Part shown: one piece after another, positions 8,888 through 16,828 of the stretch
Numbering within the stretch: position 1 is the stretch's first letter
Layout: each line of letters begins with the position of its first letter
DNA from: CAVLCC01 sp963624975
GTDB taxonomy: Bacteria > Actinomycetota > Coriobacteriia > Coriobacteriales > CADBOM01
Assembly: GCA_963624975.1 (NCBI GenBank)
Contig: CAVFRF010000001.1
Span: 1-21,457, forward strand
Length of the DNA stretch: 21,457 nucleotides
Reading direction: 5' to 3'
Program-made: the position numbers and the translations under genes
Notes under the pieces: model-generated
What the model was told of the DNA's origin: nothing
The model's database searches: none
The model's input: the letters and a program-made list of their open reading frames with translations, nothing else

Positions 8888-9214
8888 ATGTTTCACGAGA
8901 TCACAGACCGCCAGGCCAAGCGGCGCAAACGGCGCGCGGGCATCGTCGTGGTGTGCGTGGTCGTGGTGGCCGCGGCAGCTTGGATCGCCGCAGGAGCCGT
9001 GCAGAACTCGACGCGCGTGCAGGGCGCGGTGGCGCTGCGCGACACGGTGCTCGAGTCGGCCAAGCAGTGCTGCGCCATCGAGGGCAGCTACCCCACCTCG
9101 CTCGGCTATTTGGAGAGCAACTACGGCCTCATCGTCAATCACGACTCCTATGTGGTGTCGTATGAGTGCTTTGCCAACAACGTGATGCCATCCGTGGTGG
9201 TGACGCCCAAATGA
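8888..9214 (+). CDS. Small single-pass, pseudopilin-like protein
   Basis: 108 residues; GGAGG is five bases before the ATG. A very basic N-terminus (RQAKRRKRR) is followed by one membrane segment (about 18-38). The C-terminal part has AIEGSYPTSLGYLESNYGL, which resembles the core of pseudopilins where GxYP precedes the first beta strand. The classical prepilin peptidase site (G then FxxxE) is absent, so processing is uncertain. Two adjacent cysteines (QCC) and a third near the end could form a disulfide. The stop overlaps the next start (ATGA), which suggests translational coupling. Exact role unknown; a minor pilin or pilus accessory subunit is most likely. Confidence 0.65.
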   Translation: MFHEITDRQAKRRKRRAGIVVVCVVVVAAAAWIAAGAVQNSTRVQGAVALRDTVLESAKQCCAIEGSYPTSLGYLESNYGLIVNHDSYVVSYECFANNVMPSVVVTPK

Positions 9215-9765
9215 GCACGATACACGCACCGGGAAGATCTGCTTCCTCCGACAAGGACAAGCTGAATGCGCTGGCTGCAATCGCGCGGGTAGAGCTGCAC
9301 GACAATCCGCAGCCCGTGGCGGGGAGAATCTTTCCCACCCTGCTGCTGGCGGTGTTCTTCGTGGCGCTGCTGCTGGCGCTCATCGCGGGCGTATCGGTGT
9401 ACACGCATGTGACCAACGTGCAGAACTCCAACAACGAGCAGCGCGAGAGCCTGGGGGTTATAGTCAACACGGTGCGCGCCAACGACGCGACGGGGGCCAT
9501 CGCCCGGGGCAAGGGTCCCGAGGGAGATGCGCTTGTGATCGAGGAGAGCACCCAATCGGGCACCTACGAAACGCGCGTCTACAGCTACGGAGGCCAGATC
9601 CTGCAGGAATACAGCCTCGCCGGCAGCGCGTACACGCCGGAAAAGGCTAGCGTTCTGGCAGAGTCCGGCACGTTCGACTTCGCCTATTCGGACGGGGTGC
9701 TGAGCGTAACGACCGACCAGGGCACCGCCGAAGTGGCCCTCCGCTACATGCAAGGAGGGAACTAA
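9211..9765 (+). CDS. Single-pass membrane protein of the pilus operon (DUF4860-like)
   Basis: 184 residues from the ATG that overlaps the previous stop as ATGA. A cytoplasmic N-terminus of about 39 residues is followed by a membrane segment (about 41-64) and an extracytoplasmic domain with short beta strands (ETRVYSYGGQILQEYSLAG, GVLSVTTDQGTAEVALRY). The order and composition recall the DUF4860 proteins found in coriobacterial and clostridial pilus clusters; this match is from memory and tentative. It is expected to be an accessory or pilin-like subunit assembled with its neighbours. No catalytic motif is visible. Confidence 0.65.
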   Translation: MSTIHAPGRSASSDKDKLNALAAIARVELHDNPQPVAGRIFPTLLLAVFFVALLLALIAGVSVYTHVTNVQNSNNEQRESLGVIVNTVRANDATGAIARGKGPEGDALVIEESTQSGTYETRVYSYGGQILQEYSLAGSAYTPEKASVLAESGTFDFAYSDGVLSVTTDQGTAEVALRYMQGGN

Positions 9766-9766
9766 C

Positions 9767-10234
9767 ATGGCTGCAAATCGCAAAACCGCCGGTAGCGCGG
9801 GCGTTCGCGCAGGTGGACACACCCGCGGCAAGGGCGGAATGTTTCGCGATCACGCCAACAGCGTGGCCTTCATGGTGGAATCGCTGGTGCTGCTGGCGGC
9901 GCTGATTGCCACGATGGCGGTGTTCACCCAGCTGTTCGCCGGGTCGATGACCACGACCGAGCAGACCAGGCGCACCACCGAGGCTGCGGTGATCGCGCAG
10001 AACGCCGCCGAGGAGTTCAGCGCCGACGTGGTTTCCGTCGCCGCCGGCAAGCCCGTGGGCAAAGGCGTGGCACAGGGCGGCACCGATGGCAGCGGCGGCT
10101 TCTCCGTCGACTGCGACGTAAGCTCGCAGCCTCAGGCCGCCGGCACCATCTACAAGGCGCACATCACCGTGTACGATGCAAAGGGCACGGCATACGAGCT
10201 AGACGCGACGCGCTATGTGAGCGAGGTGGACTAG
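9767..10234 (+). CDS. Prepilin-like protein with degenerate N-methylation motif
   Basis: 155 residues; GGAGG lies eight bases before the ATG and the gene follows the previous stop by one base. A long basic leader (about 30 residues, rich in Gly/Arg/Lys) precedes NSVAFMVESLVLLAALI. This resembles a type IV prepilin N-terminus with Glu at position 5 of the mature helix, but Gly at -1 is replaced (Val or Ala, depending on alignment). The rest is a small periplasmic domain (VDCDVSSQ, KAHITVYDAKG). Its probable role is a minor pilin or pseudopilin; whether it is cleaved is open. Confidence 0.65.
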   Translation: MAANRKTAGSAGVRAGGHTRGKGGMFRDHANSVAFMVESLVLLAALIATMAVFTQLFAGSMTTTEQTRRTTEAAVIAQNAAEEFSADVVSVAAGKPVGKGVAQGGTDGSGGFSVDCDVSSQPQAAGTIYKAHITVYDAKGTAYELDATRYVSEVD

Positions 10235-10732
10235 ATGGCTAGAAGCAGAAACACGGGCGTGAGAATCGGCCCCATCAGCCTCCTCACCCTCATATCGGTG
10301 CTGCTGCTGGCAGTGCTGTCGATGCTGTGCATCACCACCACCAAGGCCGCCTCGGCGATGACCGACCGCCAGGTCGAAAGCGTGAGCCAGACCTACGCGA
10401 TCGACTCGTGCGGACAGTGGGCGCTGGCCGTGGTGGACGAAACGCTGCAGGGCGGCGGCTCCGCAGCGGATGCCGCTAGCGCGATGCTCGGCAGGTGGGA
10501 TTCCATCAAGCAGCAGGCCGTCTCCGATGTAGCTGCTGCCGGCAATCTTGCGCTGACAGCCAACTCAAGCGGCGACGTTTTGAACTTCGAGATTTCCGCG
10601 GATTCCGGCAAGACTCTAAGCGCGCAGGTCCGCGTATCCGGTACGACATATCAGATCGAGAAGTGGCAAACCGCCACCACTCTGCAGATGCCCGAAGAAA
10701 CGCTGTGGTCCGGCGCCAGCTCGACCAAGTAG
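10235..10732 (+). CDS. Small membrane-anchored pilus-operon protein (PilX-like position)
   Basis: 165 residues. The ATG directly abuts the previous stop (TAG-ATG), implying coupled translation. A short basic N-terminus leads into a single membrane segment (about 14-36). An extracytoplasmic domain of about 125 residues follows, with a helical first half (AMTDRQVESVSQTYAIDSCGQWALAVVDETL) and strand-like second half. This layout, a pilin-like helix followed by a repeat-free domain, fits minor pilins of the PilX/GspK position. I do not recognise the family and no catalytic residues are apparent. Confidence 0.65.
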   Translation: MARSRNTGVRIGPISLLTLISVLLLAVLSMLCITTTKAASAMTDRQVESVSQTYAIDSCGQWALAVVDETLQGGGSAADAASAMLGRWDSIKQQAVSDVAAAGNLALTANSSGDVLNFEISADSGKTLSAQVRVSGTTYQIEKWQTATTLQMPEETLWSGASSTK

Positions 10733-10759
10733 CAGGAAAGCAAGAAGGAGAAACCCAAC

Positions 10760-11833
10760 ATGGCACTCAAGCAACTTCTGAAGCAGATGGTCGACCTCAA
10801 GGCCTCCGACGTGTTCATCATCGCGGGGCTTCCACTGTCGTACCAAGCTAGCGGCATTCACGTTCGCTCGAAGTCGGCGCCGCTCATGCCGGCCGAGACC
10901 GAGGCCTACGTTCGCGCCATCTACGAGCTGGCCGGCCGCGACATGAGCATCTTCGTCAACAACCTCAACCACGACGAAGACTTCAGCTTCGCAGTGCCCG
11001 GGGTCGGGCGCTTCCGCGTCAACATCTTCCGCCAGCGCGGCAGCTACAGCGCCGTGATCCGCATCATCCCGTTCGGACTGCCCAACCCCGAAGAGATGCA
11101 CATTCCCGAGTCGGTGATGCGCATCGCCGACGTGTCGAAGGGTCTGGTGCTGGTTACCGGTCCGGCGGGCGCGGGCAAGTCCACCACGCTGGCGTGCATC
11201 ATCGACCGCATGAACCACCAACGTTCGGGGCACATCATCACGATGGAGGACCCGATCGAGTACATCCATCATCATGGCACGTGCATCATCACGCAGCGCG
11301 AGGTGCCCACCGACGTCGAGACCTATGCCGAGGCCCTGCGCTCGGCCATGCGCGAGGCGCCCAACGTGATCCTGCTGGGCGAGATGCGCGACCCCGAGAC
11401 CATCGGCACCGCCATCACGGCAGCCGAGATGGCGCAGCTCGTGCTCTCCACGCTGCACACCACCAGTGCGGCCGACACCATCGACCGCATCCTCGACGCG
11501 TTCCCGGCCAACCAGCAGCGCCAGATGCGCATCCAGCTCTCCACGGTGCTGCAGGCCACCATCAGCCAGCAGCTCGTGCCCACCATCAACGGCGGCGCGG
11601 TGCCCGTGTTCGAGATCATGACGGTGAACACGGCAATCCGCAACCTCATCCGCGAGGAGAAGGCCTACCAGATCGACTCGGTGCTGGCCTCCGGTGCCCG
11701 CGAGGGCATGCAGACCATGGACCAAGGTCTGTTCAACGTGGTCAAGCAGGGTCTGGTGTCCAAGGAGGTCGCCCTCACGTTCGCCAACCATCAGGAGGCG
11801 CTGGACCGCCGCTTCAAGGCAGAGGGCTTGTAG
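10760..11833 (+). CDS. pilT: PilT-type twitching motility/pilus retraction ATPase
   Basis: 357 residues; AAGGAG lies nine bases before the ATG. PilT is a hexameric cytoplasmic ATPase that drives pilus disassembly against the PilC platform. All family motifs are present: Walker A GPAGAGKST (134-142), Asp box ITMEDPIEYIH (about 160-170), Walker B VILLGEMRD (203-211) and His box LSTLHTT (229-235). The N-terminal PAS-like region (LKASDVFIIAGLPLSYQ, FRVNIFRQRG) is also typical. The length matches the family. It is the last gene of the operon. No PilB/GspE assembly ATPase is in the window, so either extension uses an enzyme encoded elsewhere or this protein has another role. Confidence 0.95.
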   Translation: MALKQLLKQMVDLKASDVFIIAGLPLSYQASGIHVRSKSAPLMPAETEAYVRAIYELAGRDMSIFVNNLNHDEDFSFAVPGVGRFRVNIFRQRGSYSAVIRIIPFGLPNPEEMHIPESVMRIADVSKGLVLVTGPAGAGKSTTLACIIDRMNHQRSGHIITMEDPIEYIHHHGTCIITQREVPTDVETYAEALRSAMREAPNVILLGEMRDPETIGTAITAAEMAQLVLSTLHTTSAADTIDRILDAFPANQQRQMRIQLSTVLQATISQQLVPTINGGAVPVFEIMTVNTAIRNLIREEKAYQIDSVLASGAREGMQTMDQGLFNVVKQGLVSKEVALTFANHQEALDRRFKAEGL

Positions 11834-11911
11834 GGGTCGCAGGGCACACGGCGAGGCTGCGTCTGCAAGTCAGCAACCGCGCTGAGGCACTTCGAAGTAG
11901 ATGCAACAAAG

Positions 11912-11941
11912 AGCGGGACGGAGAAGATTCTCCGTCCCGCT
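11912..11941. terminator. Bidirectional terminator between pilT and the UPF0210 gene
   Basis: A perfect 14-bp inverted repeat (AGCGGGACGGAGAA and its complement around GA; in RNA the innermost pairs open to a small loop) lies 78 bp after the pilT stop and 87 bp from the convergent UPF0210 stop. Short T-rich stretches flank it on both strands. Confidence 0.85.
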
Positions 11942-12028
11942 TAATTCATGGAGCTGAAAATGCCCGCCATATGCTGAGACCCGTGCCGCAGCCGGTGCTG
12001 CGAACCAGCAGACGCAATCGCGCGGCGG

Positions 12029-13393
12029 CTAGTTCTTCAAGCTGTTGATCGGGGCCGGGAAGCGACCGCCGCGCTGGGCCAGCACATGGCCGGCGTTGCG
12101 ATTGACGTCCATGATCGGAGCGCTGCCCAGCAGACCGCCGAACTCGAGGCGGTCGCCCGCGCTCTTGCCCAGCGCCGGAATGATGCGCACTGCCGTGGTC
12201 TTGTTGTTGATCACGCCGATGGCCATCTCGTCGGCGATGATGCCGAAGATGGTGTCGGCATCCACGTCGCCGCGCACCGCGATCATGTCGAGGCCCACCG
12301 AGCACACGCACGTCATGGCCTCGAGCTTCTCCAGCGAAAGCGCTCCGCTCTCGGCGGCGCGGATCATGCCCTGGTCCTCCGACACGGGGATGAAGGCACC
12401 CGAAAGCCCGCCGACCGACGACGAAGCCATCACGCCGCCCTTCTTCACGGCATCGTTGAGCAGAGCCAGCGCGCACGTGGTACCAGGGCCGCCAGTGGTG
12501 CCCACGCCGATGGCCTCCAGAATCTCGGCCACGGAGTCGCCCACTGCAGGGGTCGGTGCCAGCGACAAATCGAGGATGCCCATCTGCGCATCGAGCCTGC
12601 GAGCGGCCTCGCGAGCCACCAGCTCGCCCAGGCGCGTGATCCTGAAAGCGGTGGCCTTGATGGCCTCGGCCACGGTGGTGAGGTCGGCATCGGGACCCAG
12701 CTGCGTGAGCACCGAGCGCACCACGCCCGGACCCGACACACCAACGTTGACGACCTTGTCGCCCTCGCCCGAACCGTGCATCGCGCCGGCCATGAACGGG
12801 TTGTCCTCGACGGAATTGCAGAACACCACGAGCTTGGCGCACCCGAGGCAGTCGCGGTCCTTCGTGATCTCGGCGGTGTCGAGGATCGTCTTGCTCATCA
12901 CGCCCACGGCGTCCATGTTGATGCCCGCGCGCGTGGAAGCCACGTTGATCGACGAGCACACGCGGTCGGTGGCGTTGAGCGCCGACGGAATCGAGTTGAT
13001 GAGCCTGCGGTCGGCCTTCGACATGCCCTTCTGCACCAGCGCTGAGAATCCGCCGATAAAGTCCACGCCAACCTCTTTGGCGGCCTTGTCGAGCGCCACC
13101 GCGATGGGGGTGAAGTCCTCCACGTCGAGGGCCGCGCAGATCTCGGCCGTGGGGGTTACCGAAATGCGCTTGTTGGCGATGGGCACGCCGTACTCTCGCT
13201 CGAGCTGGCCAGCCACCTCCACCAGGTGCTCGGCGGTGTGGGTGAGGTGGTCGTAGAGCTTGGTGCTCATGCGCTCGACGCTGGAGTCGGTGCAGCCACG
13301 CGTGTTGATGCCCAGCGTGATGGTGCGAATGTCCAGGCTCTGCTGGGTGATCATCGATAGCGTTTCGGCAATCTCGGCCGGTGTGATTTCCAT
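12029..13393 (-). CDS. UPF0210 family protein (DUF711, PFL-like)
   Basis: 454 residues; AGGAG precedes the ATG. The sequence matches the UPF0210/DUF711 family, widespread in anaerobes and firmicutes and related in fold to pyruvate formate-lyase, but without established biochemical activity. Recognisable segments include ITLGINTRGCTDSS near the N-terminus, ISVTPTAEI, FIGGFSALVQKGM, SGPGVVRSVL, TGGPGTTCALALLNDAVKKGG and GLSGAFIPVSEDQGM. The length agrees with known members (about 445-455). It follows iorB by 105 bp on the same strand, so it may be co-transcribed with iorAB. In other bacteria it commonly follows a small ACT-domain gene; none is seen here. Confidence 0.93.
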   Translation of the reverse strand: MEITPAEIAETLSMITQQSLDIRTITLGINTRGCTDSSVERMSTKLYDHLTHTAEHLVEVAGQLEREYGVPIANKRISVTPTAEICAALDVEDFTPIAVALDKAAKEVGVDFIGGFSALVQKGMSKADRRLINSIPSALNATDRVCSSINVASTRAGINMDAVGVMSKTILDTAEITKDRDCLGCAKLVVFCNSVEDNPFMAGAMHGSGEGDKVVNVGVSGPGVVRSVLTQLGPDADLTTVAEAIKATAFRITRLGELVAREAARRLDAQMGILDLSLAPTPAVGDSVAEILEAIGVGTTGGPGTTCALALLNDAVKKGGVMASSSVGGLSGAFIPVSEDQGMIRAAESGALSLEKLEAMTCVCSVGLDMIAVRGDVDADTIFGIIADEMAIGVINNKTTAVRIIPALGKSAGDRLEFGGLLGSAPIMDVNRNAGHVLAQRGGRFPAPINSLKN

Positions 13394-13498
13394 TGATTCT
13401 CCTGTTTGGTTCTAGCTAGCTAGCTTGCATTGCGCGCGGCCACGTGAGCCGGAGCGCCCGAGCCCGTGCCCACGCCCGCGCGCGCCCGCCCGCAGTGC

Positions 13499-14101
13499 CT
13501 AGACGGCCTCGCGTCCGGCGCGGAATGCGGCGATGTTGCTCTCGATGGTCTTGGGCGGCACCCTCTTCGAGATTACCTCTTCCCAAGCCGACTCCTCGAA
13601 GTCCAGCTCGCGGGAAAGCGCGCCCAGAAGCACGATGTTGGTGGCCTTGGGGTTGCCCACCTTGGCGGCGATGTCGTCGGAGTCGATCATCTTGGCTCCG
13701 TGATCTTTGAGAAACTCCACCGTGTTGGAGGGCATCTCGGCATTGCCGATGAGCACGGGCAGCGGCACTATCTCGATATTGTTGACGAGGAGCTTGCCGC
13801 CCTCTGCCAGGTAGGGCAGGTAGCGCAGAGCCTCGGTGGCCTCGAACGCCACGATGCGGTCGGCGCATCCGAGGTCGGTTACGGGAGAGTGCACCTCTTC
13901 GCCGAAGCGTACTATCGTGATCACGCTGCCGCCGCGCTGCGACATGCCGTGAATTTCGGAGAGCCTCACGTCGAGGCCGGCGTGTGCCGCCGTCTTGGCC
14001 AAGATGTCGGCTGCGAGGATCGTGCCCTGGCCGCCAACTCCGCAAAGCACCACCGTGGTGGTCTTGCCTGCCGATTCGTTATTCATGCTTTCACCATCCA
14101 T
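13499..14101 (-). CDS. iorB: Indolepyruvate:ferredoxin oxidoreductase, beta subunit
   Basis: 200 residues from ATG 14101; an in-frame ATG at 14086 is an equally plausible start because GGTGA lies upstream of it. IorB is the gamma/POR-like subunit that pairs with IorA to oxidatively decarboxylate aryl pyruvates from aromatic amino acids to aryl-acetyl-CoA, reducing ferredoxin. The family signature GVGGQGTILAADILAKTA lies at about 21-38, followed by SEIHGMSQRGGSV and the domain's later NIVLLGALS. It starts 68 bp after the iorA stop on the same strand, as expected for the two-subunit enzyme. Confidence 0.93.
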   Translation of the reverse strand: MDGESMNNESAGKTTTVVLCGVGGQGTILAADILAKTAAHAGLDVRLSEIHGMSQRGGSVITIVRFGEEVHSPVTDLGCADRIVAFEATEALRYLPYLAEGGKLLVNNIEIVPLPVLIGNAEMPSNTVEFLKDHGAKMIDSDDIAAKVGNPKATNIVLLGALSRELDFEESAWEEVISKRVPPKTIESNIAAFRAGREAV

Positions 14102-14169
14102 CTATTCCGTCGCGGCCGCGACGAGCGTCGCGAGGCCGCGTGAGCGTGCATTACTCGTGTCGCGTGCGC

Positions 14170-15963
14170 CTACTGGCCGTCGGCCGCAGCCGCGCCAGCC
14201 TCTGCACCCGGAGCCGCGATGCAGCCCGACGGGCACACCTGCGCGCACTGCCCGCAGCCGATGCACTGCGTGGGGTCGATGAGCGCGTGGCCCTCGTCGT
14301 CGGTGCCAATCGCCGGGCAGCCGATCTTGACGCACAGCCCGCAAGCCTTGCACTTGTCGGACACTTCCATCGCGGGGTTGCGCTTGCGAATGAGCAGCTG
14401 GCAGGGCGAGCAGAACACCAGCACCGACAGCCCCTCGTGAGCGCGCGCGTCTTTGAGGGCCTGTCTCACGGCCTTGAGGTCCTGCGAGTCGACCCTGTGC
14501 ACGTCTTCCACGCCCAGAGCCTCGCAGAGCTTCACCAGATCCAGCTCGCGGCTGGGCCTGTGCTGCAGCGTGATGCCGTTGACGGGGTTGCCCTGCTGGC
14601 CGGTCATGGCGGTGGTCCTGTTGTCGAGGATGCACAGCGTGCCGCTGCCCTGGTTGTAGATGGTGCCCAGCAGCGAGGTAATGCCGGAGTGCGCGAACGT
14701 GGAGTCGCCGATCACGCCCACCACGGGCTTCTCGGCAAGGTCGCCGCCGTCCAGCTCGCCGAAGTTGCGGGCCAGCTCCATGCCGTGGGCCATCGAGAAC
14801 GACGCGCCCATGTCCACGCACGAGTCCACGGCCGAAAGCGGGGCCAGCGTGCCCAGCGTGTAGCAGCCGATGTCGCCCGTTACGATCGCGCCCATGCGCG
14901 ACAGCTCGGAGTACACGAGCCTGTGCGGGCAGCCCGCGCAAAGCGAAGGCGGACGCGGGGGCAGCGCGCCGTCGAAGGTCTCGTAGGTCGCCTCGGGCAG
15001 CCCGAACGCGCGGCGCACGATGGCCGGCGAGATCTCGTCGTCGGCGGGAATGGGAGCCGGGGTCTCGTCGAGCGCGATGCCCAGCGCCTTGACCTGCATC
15101 GAGATGTAGTTGCTGGCCTCTTCGACCACGTAGAGCTTGTCCACGTTGGAGGCAAAGTCGCGAATCGCGTCCGCCGGCATGGGGAACGTGATGCCCAGCT
15201 TGAGCGTGCTGGCATCGGGCATGGCCTCGCGCACATGCTCGTAGCCCACGCCCGAGCAGATGATGCCGATCGACTTGTCGCGGTACTCCGCGCGGGTCAG
15301 CGACGACTCCGAACCCCACTTGGCGAGGTCCTTCACGCGCTGGTCGCTCACCTTGCGGCGCTGCTTGGCGAACGCGGGCATCATCACCCACTTCGAAACG
15401 TCCTTGTTGTAGGGGCGAAGCTTGTGCTCGACGCGCTCGCCGCAGTCGACCAGCGCCTTAACGTGCGACATGCGCACGGTCGAGCGGATGATCACCGGAA
15501 TGTCGAAGCGCTCCGACAGGTCGTACGCCAGCTTGGCGAAGTCGCGCGCCTCGATGGGGTTGGACGGCTCGAGCACCGGGATGCGCGCGCCCATGGCGTG
15601 AAAGCGCGTGTCCTGCTCGTTCTGGGAAGAGAAGATGCCGGGATCGTCGGCCGCCAGAATCACGATGCCGCCGTTCACGCCAGTGTACGCGATGGAGTAC
15701 AGCGGGTCGGCCGCCACGTTGACGCCCACGTGCTTCATGGTCACGAGGCACCTCGCGCCGCCCATGCTGGCTCCGCCTGCGACCTCCATGGCCACCTTCT
15801 CGTTGGGGGCCCACTCCGCATACACGCCGTCGAACGTGGCAAAAGTCTCCATGGTCTCGGTCGAAGGGGTGCCGGGGTATCCGACCCCGATCAGCGCTCC
15901 GGCCTCGTAAGCTCCCTGGGCCACAGCCTCGTTTCCAGAAAGCAGCTTCTTGCTTTGAACCAC
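14170..15963 (-). CDS. iorA: Indolepyruvate:ferredoxin oxidoreductase, alpha subunit
   Basis: 597 residues from GTG 15963. I chose this start because GGGGGAG sits seven bases upstream and the protein then begins MVQSKKLLSGNEA, as in homologues; the longer frame to 16035 has no such support. The N-terminal pyrimidine-binding half has GYPGTPSTE (28-36). The thiamine diphosphate domain shows GDIGCYTLG, GDSTFAHSGITSL and NRTTAMTGQQ. The C-terminus carries a two-cluster ferredoxin domain: CxxCxxCxxxxCP (Cys538, 541, 544, 549) and CxxCxxCxxxCP (Cys567, 570, 573, 577). The enzyme is cytoplasmic and oxygen-sensitive and serves aromatic amino acid fermentation, fitting an anaerobe. It lies 100 bp after the FHA gene on the same strand. 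Confidence 0.95.
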   Translation of the reverse strand: MVQSKKLLSGNEAVAQGAYEAGALIGVGYPGTPSTETMETFATFDGVYAEWAPNEKVAMEVAGGASMGGARCLVTMKHVGVNVAADPLYSIAYTGVNGGIVILAADDPGIFSSQNEQDTRFHAMGARIPVLEPSNPIEARDFAKLAYDLSERFDIPVIIRSTVRMSHVKALVDCGERVEHKLRPYNKDVSKWVMMPAFAKQRRKVSDQRVKDLAKWGSESSLTRAEYRDKSIGIICSGVGYEHVREAMPDASTLKLGITFPMPADAIRDFASNVDKLYVVEEASNYISMQVKALGIALDETPAPIPADDEISPAIVRRAFGLPEATYETFDGALPPRPPSLCAGCPHRLVYSELSRMGAIVTGDIGCYTLGTLAPLSAVDSCVDMGASFSMAHGMELARNFGELDGGDLAEKPVVGVIGDSTFAHSGITSLLGTIYNQGSGTLCILDNRTTAMTGQQGNPVNGITLQHRPSRELDLVKLCEALGVEDVHRVDSQDLKAVRQALKDARAHEGLSVLVFCSPCQLLIRKRNPAMEVSDKCKACGLCVKIGCPAIGTDDEGHALIDPTQCIGCGQCAQVCPSGCIAAPGAEAGAAAADGQ

Positions 15964-16063
15964 TTCTTGTCTCCCCCTTCTCGTCGTTTCCAATGTCTCG
16001 AAAAAGCCTCGCACACAGCCTCGAGCGGATCTCATCCCAATGCCGCCCGCCGCCCAGTGCCGG

Positions 16064-16522
16064 CTAGATGTGGAACACCATGTTGAAGATTCCGATCTGC
16101 ACGATCGTGCCGTCTTTGAGAACCGCGGAATCCTTCATCTCCCCATCGATCCAGATGCCGTTCAGGGAGTTGAGGTCCGAAATCACGACCTCGTTGTCGA
16201 TCACGTCGAGAGACGCGTGCCTGCGGGTGACCGTCCTGTCGTTGAGGAACAGCTCGCAACCCGGGTCGCGGCCGATGACCAGCGGGAACGTGGTGAGCAT
16301 GAAGCTCTCGCCCTCCATGGCGCCGCTGACGATGGTGAATGTGGGAGTGCCCAAGCTCTTGCCGGCCTGCGCGTCGGCACTGGGAACGGGCACGCTGGCG
16401 GCAACGTCCACGCAATGGAACTGCTCCGTTTGCCCCTCGAGCTTGAAGCCGCATCGTGCGCACGTGGGCTGTCCCGGCTCGACCGGAGCCTGGCACACGG
16501 GGCACACCTTCTGATCGGACAT
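16064..16522 (-). CDS. Zinc ribbon-FHA domain protein
   Basis: 152 residues from ATG 16522; GAGAGG lies close upstream and the reading frame is open further, but homologues begin near the cysteine pair. An N-terminal zinc ribbon has CPVC (Cys7, Cys10) and CARC (Cys21, Cys24). A linker leads to a forkhead-associated domain (about 60-152) with the conserved GR (84-85), RRHAS (100-104) and SLNGIWIDG (119-127). FHA domains bind phosphothreonine peptides, so the protein is probably a reader in Ser/Thr kinase signalling; no kinase or phosphatase is nearby. It is the first of the minus-strand genes leading to iorAB. A functional link to them is not evident. Confidence 0.88.
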   Translation of the reverse strand: MSDQKVCPVCQAPVEPGQPTCARCGFKLEGQTEQFHCVDVAASVPVPSADAQAGKSLGTPTFTIVSGAMEGESFMLTTFPLVIGRDPGCELFLNDRTVTRRHASLDVIDNEVVISDLNSLNGIWIDGEMKDSAVLKDGTIVQIGIFNMVFHI

Positions 16523-16828
16523 AGGCCTCTCGTCCTCTCGTGAAAAAACGCTACATACGGCTTTAATTGTATAACAAGGCCGTGCCCCGATTTGGAGCGA
16601 TACCCCGACAGACAGCCTAGAGCGCGCCCACGCCGATGATAGCAACGTTCTGCATCATATGAGACTAAATGAGGCAGAAAAGATCGCGCATGAGGCAGAT
16701 AATCCGAATCTAGCATTCAGACAGCAAGATGCGGAATGCTTGCGCATTAATGCTATTTGGCTACACTTTAGCCAACGGACGCAGAGTCGCGCACCACCAC
16801 AAACGCGCAGACCTCAAGGAGCACCAAC
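16523..16828. promoter_or_regulatory. Divergent intergenic region, FHA gene and WYL regulator
   Basis: This 306-bp gap holds the promoters of two divergent genes. On the plus strand TTGCGC (16740-16745), a 16-bp spacer and TACACT (16762-16767) make a reasonable promoter for the WYL gene. The 10-mer ATGAGGCAGA occurs at 16669 and 16690, exactly 21 bp apart, with a related ATGAGAC at 16659. Such helically phased direct repeats just upstream of the promoter could bind a regulator, perhaps the WYL protein itself. On the minus strand an AT-rich TATACAAT near 16570 may serve the FHA gene. No additional gene is seen. Confidence 0.45.

Noticed and set aside
15964..16035. Longer IorA start at 16035
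   Set aside because: The extra 24 residues are Arg-rich and unlike homologues; GTG 15963 has a strong GGGGGAG site and gives the usual N-terminus.
13984..16086. 700-codon open frame on the plus strand opposite iorA and iorB
   Set aside because: The minus strand encodes full-length IorA and IorB with cofactor motifs; the plus frame is Arg/His/Ala-rich and has no family features.
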